From contig RFHX01000320.1 in the NCBI GenBank assembly GCA_003695725.1, positions 1 through 12,801 of the forward strand: a stretch of 12,801 nt of DNA, given 5' to 3'. Source of the stretch: Candidatus Schekmanbacteria bacterium (GTDB lineage: Bacteria; Schekmanbacteria; GWA2-38-11; J061). How positions within the stretch are numbered: the first letter of the stretch is position 1; each line of letters opens with the position of its first letter. Under the pieces are notes generated by a model that saw nothing but the letters and a program-made list of their open reading frames with translations, was not told where the DNA came from and did no database searches. Of this stretch, positions 1-6,752 are shown piece after piece. The position numbers and the translations under genes are program-made.

Positions 1-2
1 CC

Positions 3-359
3 CCTAAAAAACTGTATCAGGGGGGGTCAACTTTTCCTTTGACGAAAAGGGAAAGTGTATCAACAAAAGTTATGATGACCAAAAAGCCGGAAATAAAGAA
101 TGATATGCAAAAAATTAAGCATTTAAGCATTTATGAGCATGTAAAGATAGATGAGAGCAAACCAAAACCAATTCAGAAAATGATAACTGTACCTCTTCTT
201 GATAATGGAAACTCTTTGGGAGTCATACAAATAAGCAGAAAGGGATATACTCTTGAAGATGCTGGAGCTGATTTTACCGAAGAAGATGCAAAGAAACTGC
301 AGGAAATAGTTCCTCTTTTTCTATCCCAATTAATGAAAATCAAACCCCCCTCCATTTAA
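3..359 (+). CDS. GAF-domain protein, C-terminal part (5' end outside window)
   Basis: The frame is open to the left edge with no stop or convincing start, so this is the last 118 residues of a longer protein. A TTG at 39 is the first possible start in view but would cut the domain. The visible part reads as the second half of a GAF sensory domain. It has an eSVs-type segment, a PIQKM..VPLL strand, a GVIQISRKG strand, then an AG.DFTEEDAKKL helix close to the C-terminus. From memory, the ISRKG and AG.DFT pattern is common in small GAF proteins that bind small molecules or sense redox state. No output domain follows, so it either acts through a part upstream of the window or is a single-domain protein. 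It stops at TAA just inside the left arm of a hairpin. The ligand is unknown. Confidence 0.75.
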   Translation, partial: PKKLYQGGSTFPLTKRESVSTKVMMTKKPEIKNDMQKIKHLSIYEHVKIDESKPKPIQKMITVPLLDNGNSLGVIQISRKGYTLEDAGADFTEEDAKKLQEIVPLFLSQLMKIKPPSI

Positions 360-393
360 TCCATTCCAAATCAATTGATTAAATGAAGGGGGG
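345..393. terminator. Strong hairpin between convergent genes, likely bidirectional terminator
   Basis: A 16-base arm at 345-360 (six C, then TCCATTTAAT) pairs with 378-393 (ATTAAATGAA, then six G) with one mismatch (352/386) and a 17-base loop. The + strand stem is followed by AAATTTTATT. Read on the - strand, it is followed by TTTGATTTT. It covers the stop codon of the GAF gene and lies six bases beyond the stop of khpA, so it can serve both. The T tracts are interrupted, so efficiency is uncertain. Confidence 0.75.
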
Positions 394-398
394 AAATT

Positions 399-629
399 TT
401 ATTCTTTAATACCTACAATCACCTTTTTGCCGTTTTTTCTGCCAACGGCATTTATTATGTTGCGGATAGAGTTTATAATTTTTCCCTTCTTTCCTATTAC
501 CAACCCTATTTCTTCTTTGGCAACCTCGATTTCAAGAATCACTGTTGTTTCACTTTTGGTCTCTGTAACAGACACATTTTCAGGTTTGTCAACTAATTTT
601 TGCACGATTAATTCTGTTAGCTCTTTCAT
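399..629 (-). CDS. khpA: KhpA-type KH-domain RNA-binding protein
   Basis: This 76-residue protein has the length and layout of KhpA/YlqC. After a short N-terminal helix and a strand at about 28-37 comes VAKEEIGLVIGKKGKII, in which GKKG (residues 46-49) is the GxxG loop that grips single-stranded RNA. A helix with IRNIINAVG and a final strand KKVIVGIK follow. Known members bind RNA broadly, often paired with KhpB, and affect cell division or small-RNA function. The start is an ATG with a good ribosome site (CCTCCT at 635-640 on the + strand, five bases from the start). The gene usually sits between rpsP and rimM/trmD. Here it lies 116 bp downstream of ilvN behind its own promoter. The family call is firm; the cellular role here is inferred. 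Confidence 0.9.
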   Translation of the reverse strand: MKELTELIVQKLVDKPENVSVTETKSETTVILEIEVAKEEIGLVIGKKGKIINSIRNIINAVGRKNGKKVIVGIKE

Positions 630-706
630 TGGTTCCTCCTTTGACTTCTGCCTCTTTTGATTATTCTACCCTCTTCCCCCATTTTTTCATATCATATTCT
701 TTGATT

Positions 707-735
707 ATCATATTAAAGCGCCATTTTTTTGTCAA
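707..735 (-). promoter_or_regulatory. Near-consensus sigma-70 promoter for khpA
   Basis: On the - strand, TTGACA (735-730) is followed after exactly 17 bases by TATGAT (712-707). That is a perfect -35 and a one-mismatch -10 at ideal spacing. Transcription would begin near 700, giving a leader of about 70 bases before the khpA ATG at 629. No hairpin terminator lies between the ilvN stop and this site, so khpA may also receive read-through from ilvBN. Confidence 0.7.
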
Positions 736-745
736 TCAAATTAGC

Positions 746-1234
746 TTAATCTCTGGTGCTTCTATATGGCAAAGCAATAACACCTGTCCTTACCATCTCT
801 TCAATCCCAAAAAAAGATAAAAGTTTAATAATTCCTTTTATCTGTCTGTCATTTCCGACAACCTGCAAAGTTATCAATTTTTCTGTAAGGTCAACTATCG
901 TGGCATTGAAAACATTGCTAATTTCTATTATCTGGCTTCTTGTCTCCTTAGATGATTTTACCGTAATAAGTGCAAGTTCTCGACTTATGGAATCTGCATA
1001 TCCCAAATCCACAACCTTTATGACATCTATCAGCTTTCTTAATTGTTTAGTCACCTGCTCAAGGATATACTCATCACCTTTCACTACTATTGTTATCCTA
1101 GTGACATCGGGCTTATCGGTAACACCTGCGGCTATACTCTCAATATTGTAAGCCCTTCGTGCAAAAAGCCCTGCTATATGAGACAAAACTCCCGGATGAT
1201 TTCTAACAAGAATCGATAAGGTATGTTTTGCCAT
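746..1234 (-). CDS. ilvN: Acetolactate synthase small (regulatory) subunit
   Basis: This 162-residue protein has the usual length of the IlvN/IlvH regulatory subunit. It activates the large subunit and gives feedback inhibition by valine. An ACT domain fills residues 5-76, with the signature NHPGVLSHIAGLF and AYNIES. The C-terminal ACT-like half contains SRELALI, VFNATIVD and the closing RTGVIALPY. N12, G15 and N30 align by eye with E. coli IlvH residues N11, G14 and N29, which contact valine, so valine sensitivity is plausible. The ATG lies six bases after the ilvB stop, with GGAG overlapping the end of ilvB as ribosome site. The two genes are surely cotranscribed and probably translationally coupled. 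Confidence 0.95.
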   Translation of the reverse strand: MAKHTLSILVRNHPGVLSHIAGLFARRAYNIESIAAGVTDKPDVTRITIVVKGDEYILEQVTKQLRKLIDVIKVVDLGYADSISRELALITVKSSKETRSQIIEISNVFNATIVDLTEKLITLQVVGNDRQIKGIIKLLSFFGIEEMVRTGVIALPYRSTRD

Positions 1235-1240
1235 TTCTTT

Positions 1241-2908
1241 TTACTCCATCATAGTTTCTATTGAGCCGCCCGGAGGTATCATTGGTGTAACATTCTCTTC
1301 TCTTTCAACCCTAAAATCGAGAAGGATAAGGCCCTTGTATTTCAGTGCGCTTTTAATCGCCCTTTCTACCTCAGATGGCTTTTCTATCTTCATTCCTTTA
1401 ACTCCATAGCCCTCTGCAATTTTCACAAAATCCGGACTTTCTCCAAGATCGGTAAAAGAATACCTTTCATCGAAAAAAAGCTGCTGCCACTGGCGCACCA
1501 TTCCCAAAAAACCATTGTTTAGAAGAATTATCTTTATAGGCAACTTATAATTTGAGGCAGTAGCAAGCTCCTGTATTGTCATTTGAAAACTTCCATCCCC
1601 TGTAATATTTACAACAGTTTTTTTCGGATTCCCTATCTGTGCACCTATTGCAGCAGGAAATCCGAAACCCATTGTGCCCAAGCCTCCTGATGATATAAAC
1701 GAACGGGTATGTTTGAACTTCAAGTATTGAGCAGACCACATCTGATGTTGTCCTACATCGGTTACATATATGGCATCGCCTTTCGTGAGCTCACTCAAAG
1801 TTTCAATAACCTTTTGCGGTTTTATTTTTTTACCTGAATTTTCATAGGAAAGAGGAAATTCTTTTTTAAAATTCATTATTTTATTTATCCATTTTCGCCT
1901 CTTTTGAACCTTAACTTTGTCTGCCAATTCAGAAAGTACAGATTTCGCATCACCAACAATGGGAATAAATGCTTTTTTAATCTTTCCTATCTCTGCAGGG
2001 TCGATATCGATATGGATTATGGACGCATTCTTGGCAAAATTGTTAGGATTGCCGGTAACCCTGTCATCAAATCTCGCCCCAACAGCAATTAAAAGGTCGC
2101 AATCACGAATGGCAAGATTTGCATATTTGGTGCCGTGCATTCCAGCCATGCCAAGACATAATTTATCTTCAGTGGGGAAAGCACTCATTGACATAAGTGT
2201 AAGAGCAACTGGTATAGATGCCTTTTTAGCAAGTTTAAAAAGCTCTTTACAGGCACCCGAAGCAACAACACCTCCACCAGCATAAAGAAGCGGACTTTCT
2301 GCATTGTCAATTGCCTTTACAGCGGCATTAATTTGAATTGGATTCCCCTTTATGTTGGGCTTATAACTTGGCAGTCTAACAGTTATGTTTTTTTTCATCT
2401 TTGCCGTGCTTTCCTGTATATCTTTGGGTATATCAATCAATACAGGGCCGGGCCGTCCAGTGGATGCTATATAAAGAGCTTCATTTATGACCTCTTCAAG
2501 TTTATTGACATCTTTTACAAGATAGTTGTATTTGGTTATAGGCACTGTAATTCCATAAATATCAGCTTCCTGAAAGCTGTCATTTCCAATCATATGTGTC
2601 GGCACTTGTCCCGTTATTGCTACAAGCGGAACAGAATCCATATATGCATTTGCAAGTCCTGTAACAAGATTTGTTGCGCCGGGACCTGAAGTGGCAAAGA
2701 CTACTCCTATTTTTCCCGTTGCCCTTGCATAACCATCGGCAGCATGAATCGCACCCTGCTCATGGCGGGTGAGAATATGTCTTATCTCACTTCTGCCGTA
2801 GATTGCATCGTAGATTGGTATATTGGCACCCCCGGGATAACCAAATACGGTATCTATGCCTTTATCAATCAAAGTCTCAACTATTATTTCTGCTCCCTTT
2901 TTCTTCAC
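1241..2908 (-). CDS. ilvB: Acetolactate synthase large (catalytic) subunit
   Basis: This thiamine-diphosphate enzyme joins two pyruvates to 2-acetolactate, or pyruvate and 2-oxobutyrate to 2-aceto-2-hydroxybutyrate, the first committed step to valine, leucine and isoleucine. At 555 residues it is full length. It has FGYPGGA (22-28), the catalytic glutamate E50 in TRHEQGA, the central FAD-linked segment GARFDDRVTG (277-286), and the thiamine-diphosphate/magnesium motif GDGSFQM (437-443) running to NN (464-465). GQVPTHMIG (100-108) and VRQWQQLFF (471-479) are regions where inhibitor-resistance changes are known in the family. The P and W at those sites are the normal, sensitive-type residues. 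The start is GTG: the codon just upstream is TAG, and AAAGGA lies about nine bases before. It is followed directly by ilvN. ilvC, ilvD and leuA are not in the window. Confidence 0.97.
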   Translation of the reverse strand: MKKKGAEIIVETLIDKGIDTVFGYPGGANIPIYDAIYGRSEIRHILTRHEQGAIHAADGYARATGKIGVVFATSGPGATNLVTGLANAYMDSVPLVAITGQVPTHMIGNDSFQEADIYGITVPITKYNYLVKDVNKLEEVINEALYIASTGRPGPVLIDIPKDIQESTAKMKKNITVRLPSYKPNIKGNPIQINAAVKAIDNAESPLLYAGGGVVASGACKELFKLAKKASIPVALTLMSMSAFPTEDKLCLGMAGMHGTKYANLAIRDCDLLIAVGARFDDRVTGNPNNFAKNASIIHIDIDPAEIGKIKKAFIPIVGDAKSVLSELADKVKVQKRRKWINKIMNFKKEFPLSYENSGKKIKPQKVIETLSELTKGDAIYVTDVGQHQMWSAQYLKFKHTRSFISSGGLGTMGFGFPAAIGAQIGNPKKTVVNITGDGSFQMTIQELATASNYKLPIKIILLNNGFLGMVRQWQQLFFDERYSFTDLGESPDFVKIAEGYGVKGMKIEKPSEVERAIKSALKYKGLILLDFRVEREENVTPMIPPGGSIETMME

Positions 2909-3006
2909 CTACGATAATCCTTTCTCTCTAATTTTACTTCTAAATTAGACAATTGATCGGTCTATTTTTTTCTGTTTCAAATTTTTACATCAAACCTAAT
3001 TTTTTG

Positions 3007-3035
3007 ATTTTAGATGTGATATTATTTTTAGTCAA
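3007..3035 (-). promoter_or_regulatory. Candidate promoter for ilvB-ilvN
   Basis: On the - strand, TTGACT (3035-3030) and TAAAAT (3012-3007) are spaced 17 bases apart. The start would fall near 3000, leaving a leader of about 92 bases before the GTG. That leader is AT-rich and contains a TAGAC...GTCTA inverted repeat (five-base arms, nine-base loop) and a TCTAA-T-TTAGA palindrome. I see no regulatory leader peptide rich in Ile, Val or Leu codons, no terminator hairpin and no T-box, so the means of regulation is unclear. Confidence 0.5.
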
Positions 3036-3083
3036 TTTTATTTTTTTCTTTTTATCCCAAAACATAGGGAAAATAAATGATGC

Positions 3084-3112
3084 TTGACATCTTATACTGC
3101 TTATAATATTTC
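3084..3112 (+). promoter_or_regulatory. Candidate promoter for the acyl-CoA carboxylase operon
   Basis: A perfect TTGACA lies at 3084-3089. A perfect TATAAT lies at 3102-3107, but the gap between them is only 12 bases. At the ideal 17-base gap the -10 would be the poor TATTTC (3107-3112). Either the TATAAT is used with a weak -35, or the TTGACA with a weak -10. The carboxylase start is about 75 bases downstream. Together with the ilvB promoter this makes the 277-bp gap a back-to-back promoter region. The rest of the gap shows no clear operator. Confidence 0.4.
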
Positions 3113-3185
3113 AAAAATGCTTTTATAAAGATTATGTTTAAGCAATTGTAAAATTTAACTTACTATAAAGCCAGAGGTAGAGCTT

Positions 3186-4736
3186 ATGTCAATAGAAAAA
3201 CTGATTGAAGAATTAAAGAGGAAGAATGCCTTGGCGGAAATGGGAGGTGGTAAGGAAAAGATTGAAAAACAGCATGCCGCCGGCAAACTCACCGCAAGAG
3301 AAAGGATTGACATTCTTCTTGATGAAGGTACCTTTGTAGAGTTTGACAAGTTCGTTGTCCATAGATGTCATGATTTTGGTATGGAAAAAAATAAAATCTA
3401 TGGTGACGGCGTAGTTACCGGTTATGGCAAGATTGATGGCAGGCAAGTCTTTGTCTTTTCTCAGGATTTTACAGTCTTTGGCGGAAGTTTGAGTGAAACT
3501 TATGCAAAGAAAATCGTAAAGATTCAAGATATGGCAATGAAAACAGGATGTCCTGTCATAGGAATAAATGATTCAGGAGGGGCAAGGATTCAAGAAGGCG
3601 TCCTTAGTCTCGGCGGCTATGCGGAAATTTTTATGCGCAATGTAACTTCATCAGGAGTAGTACCTCAGATATCGCTTATTCTTGGCCCCTGTGCAGGAGG
3701 CGCAGTATATAGTCCTGCTCTTACAGATTTCATTATTATGGCAAAAAAGACGAGCTATATGTTTATCACAGGCCCTGATGTAATCAAAGCCGTAACTCAT
3801 GAAGATGTCACAAAAGAAGAATTAGGCGGTGCAATGGCTCATAATTCTAAAAGCGGCGTAGCTCATTTTGCTTGTGAAAATGATGAAGACGCACTTTTAA
3901 CAGCTCGTGAACTTTTGAGCTATATACCTCAAAATTATAAAGAAGACCCCCCATTAGCTCAATGTGATGATGATCCTAATAGAGAAGATGAAGCTTTACA
4001 AACACTTGTGCCAGACAATCCAAATAAACCATACGATATGAAAAAACTTATAAAAACAGTTGTTGACAATAACCACTTTTTTGAAATTCATGAGCATTGG
4101 GCAAAGAATATCATCATCGGCTTTGCAAGACTTGGTGGACGTTCCGTCGGCATAGTAGCAAACCAGCCGGCGCATCTTGCGGGTACGCTCGATATTGATG
4201 CCTCTTTGAAAGCAGGAAGGTTTGTTAGATTCTGTGATTGTTTCAACATCCCCATAGTGACATTCGAAGATGTCCCCGGATTTTTGCCCGGAACAGCTCA
4301 GGAATATGGCGGAATAATCAAACATGGCGCAAAACTTCTTTATGCCTATTGTGAAGCCACAGTTCCAAAATTGACCGTTATTACGAGAAAAGCTTATGGA
4401 GGGGCATATGATGTTATGTCAAGCAAGCATATCCATGGCGATGTAAGTTTTGCCTACCCAACAGCAGAAATAGCAGTTATGGGTCCTGATGGTGCAGTCA
4501 ACATAATATTTAGAAAAGAACTTCAAAAAGCGAAAGACCCGATAAAGAAGAAGGAAGAACTCGTCAACGAATATAGAAAACGATTTGCTAATCCTTATGT
4601 TGCCGCAGAACTTGGGTATATCGATGAAATAATTGAACCGAAAGATACAAGAAAGAAACTCATCAATGCCCTTCTTATGCTAGAAAACAAGGTTGACTCG
4701 ATGCCAAAGAAAAAACACAGCAATCTACCATTCTAA
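3186..4736 (+). CDS. pccB: Acyl-CoA (probably propionyl-CoA) carboxylase carboxyltransferase subunit
   Basis: This is the carboxyltransferase that moves CO2 from carboxybiotin to an acyl-CoA. At 516 residues it is the normal size for PccB/AccD5/MmdA proteins, which fuse the two crotonase-like halves. The N-terminal half holds [14 protein letters not shown] (28-41), the oxyanion-hole segment GGARIQEG (131-138) and [11 protein letters not shown] (167-177). The C-terminal half holds [14 protein letters not shown] (365-378), [14 protein letters not shown] (402-415) and [11 protein letters not shown]409, in AYGGAYD, matches the position where Asp favours propionyl-CoA over acetyl-CoA in actinobacterial enzymes. 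This supports propionyl-CoA but does not prove it. GAGGT precedes the ATG by eight bases. It leads a three-gene operon with the biotin carboxylase and carrier. The alternative is methylmalonyl-CoA decarboxylase alpha, but that would need a membrane beta subunit and has no use for the biotin carboxylase next door. Confidence 0.93.
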   Translation: MSIEKLIEELKRKNALAEMGGGKEKIEKQHAAGKLTARERIDILLDEGTFVEFDKFVVHRCHDFGMEKNKIYGDGVVTGYGKIDGRQVFVFSQDFTVFGGSLSETYAKKIVKIQDMAMKTGCPVIGINDSGGARIQEGVLSLGGYAEIFMRNVTSSGVVPQISLILGPCAGGAVYSPALTDFIIMAKKTSYMFITGPDVIKAVTHEDVTKEELGGAMAHNSKSGVAHFACENDEDALLTARELLSYIPQNYKEDPPLAQCDDDPNREDEALQTLVPDNPNKPYDMKKLIKTVVDNNHFFEIHEHWAKNIIIGFARLGGRSVGIVANQPAHLAGTLDIDASLKAGRFVRFCDCFNIPIVTFEDVPGFLPGTAQEYGGIIKHGAKLLYAYCEATVPKLTVITRKAYGGAYDVMSSKHIHGDVSFAYPTAEIAVMGPDGAVNIIFRKELQKAKDPIKKKEELVNEYRKRFANPYVAAELGYIDEIIEPKDTRKKLINALLMLENKVDSMPKKKHSNLPF

Positions 4737-4751
4737 AGAGGGATTCGTCAG

Positions 4752-6245
4752 ATGTTTAAAAAAATTCTTATTGCAAACCGGGGTGAAATTGCAGTCAGGA
4801 TAATAAGAGCATGCAGAGAAATGGGGATTAAGACAGTTGCAGTCTATTCAGATGCAGATAGGAATTCATTACATGTAAGATATGCAGACGAGGCATACCG
4901 TTTAGGTCCTCCCTCGCCTGCGGAAAGCTATCTCGATTATCATAAGATTGTAGATATCGCCAAAAAGAGCAAGAGCGAAGCCATACATCCGGGATACGGA
5001 TTCCTTGCAGAAAACTTCAAGTTCGCAAAACTGTGTGAAAAATCGAAAATAGTCTTTATAGGTCCTCCTGCCAAAGCAATAGAAAATATGGGAATAAAAA
5101 CTCTTGCAAGAAAAACTATGGAATCGGCAGGAGTGCCAATTATTCCCGGAACAAGCAGCAACATAAAGGATGAAAAGGAGCTGGAAAAAATTGCAAAAAA
5201 AATAGGGTTTCCTTTAATGTTAAAGGCTAGTGCAGGCGGCGGCGGGAAAGGAATGCGTTTAGTAAGAGAAAAGAAGGAATTAAAATCTGCTTTACGTGCA
5301 ACACGCTCTGAAGCAAAATCCGCTTTTGGCGATGATTCAGTATATATAGAAAAATTCGTTGAGAATCCAAGACACATAGAAGTTCAGATTTTAGCCGACA
5401 AAAAAGGCAACACTATCCATCTCAACGAAAGAGAATGCTCTATTCAGAGAAGACATCAGAAAGTCATAGAAGAAAGTCCCTCACCAATCGTATCCCACGA
5501 AATGAGAAAAAAGATGGGAGAAGCAGCTATAAAAGCCGCTCAAGCAGTGGGTTATTACAGCGCAGGGACTGTGGAATTCCTTGTAGACAAAGACAAAAAT
5601 TTTTATTTTCTCGAAATGAATACAAGACTTCAGGTTGAACATCCTGTAACAGAAATGATTACCGGAATAGACATTGTGAAAGAGATGATAAGAATAGCTG
5701 CAGGACTTCCTTTGAGTATTTCTCAGGAAGATGTAACAGTAAATGGACATAGTATAGAATGCCGCATTTACGCAGAAGATCCGGAAAAGAACTTTATGCC
5801 ATCTCCTGGTAAGATAATGAATCTTAGGGCACCGGGAGGACCCGGTATAAGAGACGACTCAGGCGTTTTTGAAGGTTTCGAGGTTTCACTTTATTATGAC
5901 CCCTTAATTTCCAAGCTTGTAAGCTGGGGACGCGACAGGAAGGAAGCTATTGAAAAGATGAGGAGAGCTCTCGATGAATATTACATCAGTGGTATCAAAA
6001 CAACAATTCCTTTTCACAAACAAGTAATGAAAAGCAAACATTTCATAAAGGGAGATTTTAATACAAGTTTTATCGATACTTCCTTTGAAAAAGAAAAAAG
6101 GGAATCAATAGAAAAAGAGAACTTTTTTGATATTGCGCTCATTTCAGCAGCGCTTTCTGCTTATATGAACGATATGAAAAATGGGAAAAACAATATAACG
6201 GCTATTCCTCAAACAAGGCAATATAATCCATGGAAAGGCAGATAA
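4752..6245 (+). CDS. accC: Biotin carboxylase subunit of acyl-CoA carboxylase
   Basis: This subunit carboxylates carrier-bound biotin using ATP and bicarbonate. The N-terminal fold begins FKKILIANRGEIAVRI. HPGYGFLAEN is at 79-88, the ATP-grasp glycine loop ASAGGGGKGM at 159-168, RHIEVQIL at 207-214, and the active-site block EMNTRLQVEHPVTE at 288-301, which includes the key E and R. At 497 residues it is about 50 longer than E. coli AccC. The extra C-terminal tail ends in NPWKGR and resembles the linker after the carboxylase domain in fused PccA proteins. It lies 15 bp after the carboxyltransferase gene with GAGGGA as ribosome site. The next gene is in the same frame, separated only by TAA and ACG. 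A pyruvate carboxylase A subunit is less likely because a PccB partner, and not a pyruvate-type transferase, sits beside it. Confidence 0.93.
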   Translation: MFKKILIANRGEIAVRIIRACREMGIKTVAVYSDADRNSLHVRYADEAYRLGPPSPAESYLDYHKIVDIAKKSKSEAIHPGYGFLAENFKFAKLCEKSKIVFIGPPAKAIENMGIKTLARKTMESAGVPIIPGTSSNIKDEKELEKIAKKIGFPLMLKASAGGGGKGMRLVREKKELKSALRATRSEAKSAFGDDSVYIEKFVENPRHIEVQILADKKGNTIHLNERECSIQRRHQKVIEESPSPIVSHEMRKKMGEAAIKAAQAVGYYSAGTVEFLVDKDKNFYFLEMNTRLQVEHPVTEMITGIDIVKEMIRIAAGLPLSISQEDVTVNGHSIECRIYAEDPEKNFMPSPGKIMNLRAPGGPGIRDDSGVFEGFEVSLYYDPLISKLVSWGRDRKEAIEKMRRALDEYYISGIKTTIPFHKQVMKSKHFIKGDFNTSFIDTSFEKEKRESIEKENFFDIALISAALSAYMNDMKNGKNNITAIPQTRQYNPWKGR

Positions 6246-6248
6246 ACG

Positions 6249-6752
6249 ATGGGATACATTGCGTTTCATAAAGACAAAGAGTATAAAATCGATGTAAAAG
6301 AGGTTGAGGGGAATAAATATTTAGTTGAATTAAATGGGAAAAAGCTCGAAGTCGATCTCGTTCATTCTGAACATTCTCTTTACTCTCTTATTATCAACGG
6401 TAAGTCATATGAAGTGAATCTAACAGGAAGAAATGGAGAATGCTCAATCCACATTAATGGTATCCACTATTCAATCAATGTAATCAATGAAAAAAAGAAA
6501 GCAAAAATAAGAAGGTCCTCATTGGAGCAGGCAGAAGGGAAACAGGAGATAAAATCATCGATGCCGGGGAAAGTTATAAAAGTCTTAGTAAAAGAGGGCG
6601 ATGAAGTAAATGAAGGGCAAGGCCTTCTTATATTGGAAGCTATGAAAATGGAAAATGAAATAACATCTCCCAAAAAGGGAAAAGTAATTTCTATAGAGGT
6701 TAAAGAAGGAGAGACTATAGAAGGGGATGTTAAGCTGCTGACAATCGAATAA
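6249..6752 (+). CDS. Biotin carboxyl carrier subunit with PccA-type linking domain
   Basis: This 167-residue protein carries the biotin for the carboxylase. Residues 103-167 form the biotinyl domain, with SSMPGKV at 103-109 and the target lysine K133 in EAMKMENE. Residues 1-85 are strand-rich, with alternating phrases such as YLVELNGKKLEVDL, YSLIINGKSYEVNL and CSIHINGIHYSINV. This looks like the BT domain that holds the carboxylase and transferase together in fused PccA. A charged linker (about 81-102) connects the two. The ATG is three bases after the previous stop with only AAAGG about ten bases upstream, so translation probably depends on coupling. With the preceding gene it totals about 664 residues, close to whole PccA. 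The 3' end overlaps the oncoming phosphodiesterase gene by 23 bp. Confidence 0.9.
   Translation: MGYIAFHKDKEYKIDVKEVEGNKYLVELNGKKLEVDLVHSEHSLYSLIINGKSYEVNLTGRNGECSIHINGIHYSINVINEKKKAKIRRSSLEQAEGKQEIKSSMPGKVIKVLVKEGDEVNEGQGLLILEAMKMENEITSPKKGKVISIEVKEGETIEGDVKLLTIE

Noticed and set aside
1917-2285. Long open frame on the + strand inside ilvB
   Set aside because: It is antisense to a full-length, motif-complete ilvB, has no ribosome site or recognisable domain, and is a normal by-product of coding constraint.
2909-3006. T-box, attenuator or riboswitch in the ilvB leader
   Set aside because: The leader from the candidate promoter is only about 92 bases. It shows no leader peptide with Ile/Val/Leu codon runs, no terminator hairpin and no T-box sequence.
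3121-3131. Near-palindrome TTTATAAAG upstream of the carboxyltransferase gene as an operator
   Set aside because: It is too short and too AT-rich to tell from chance without comparison to relatives.
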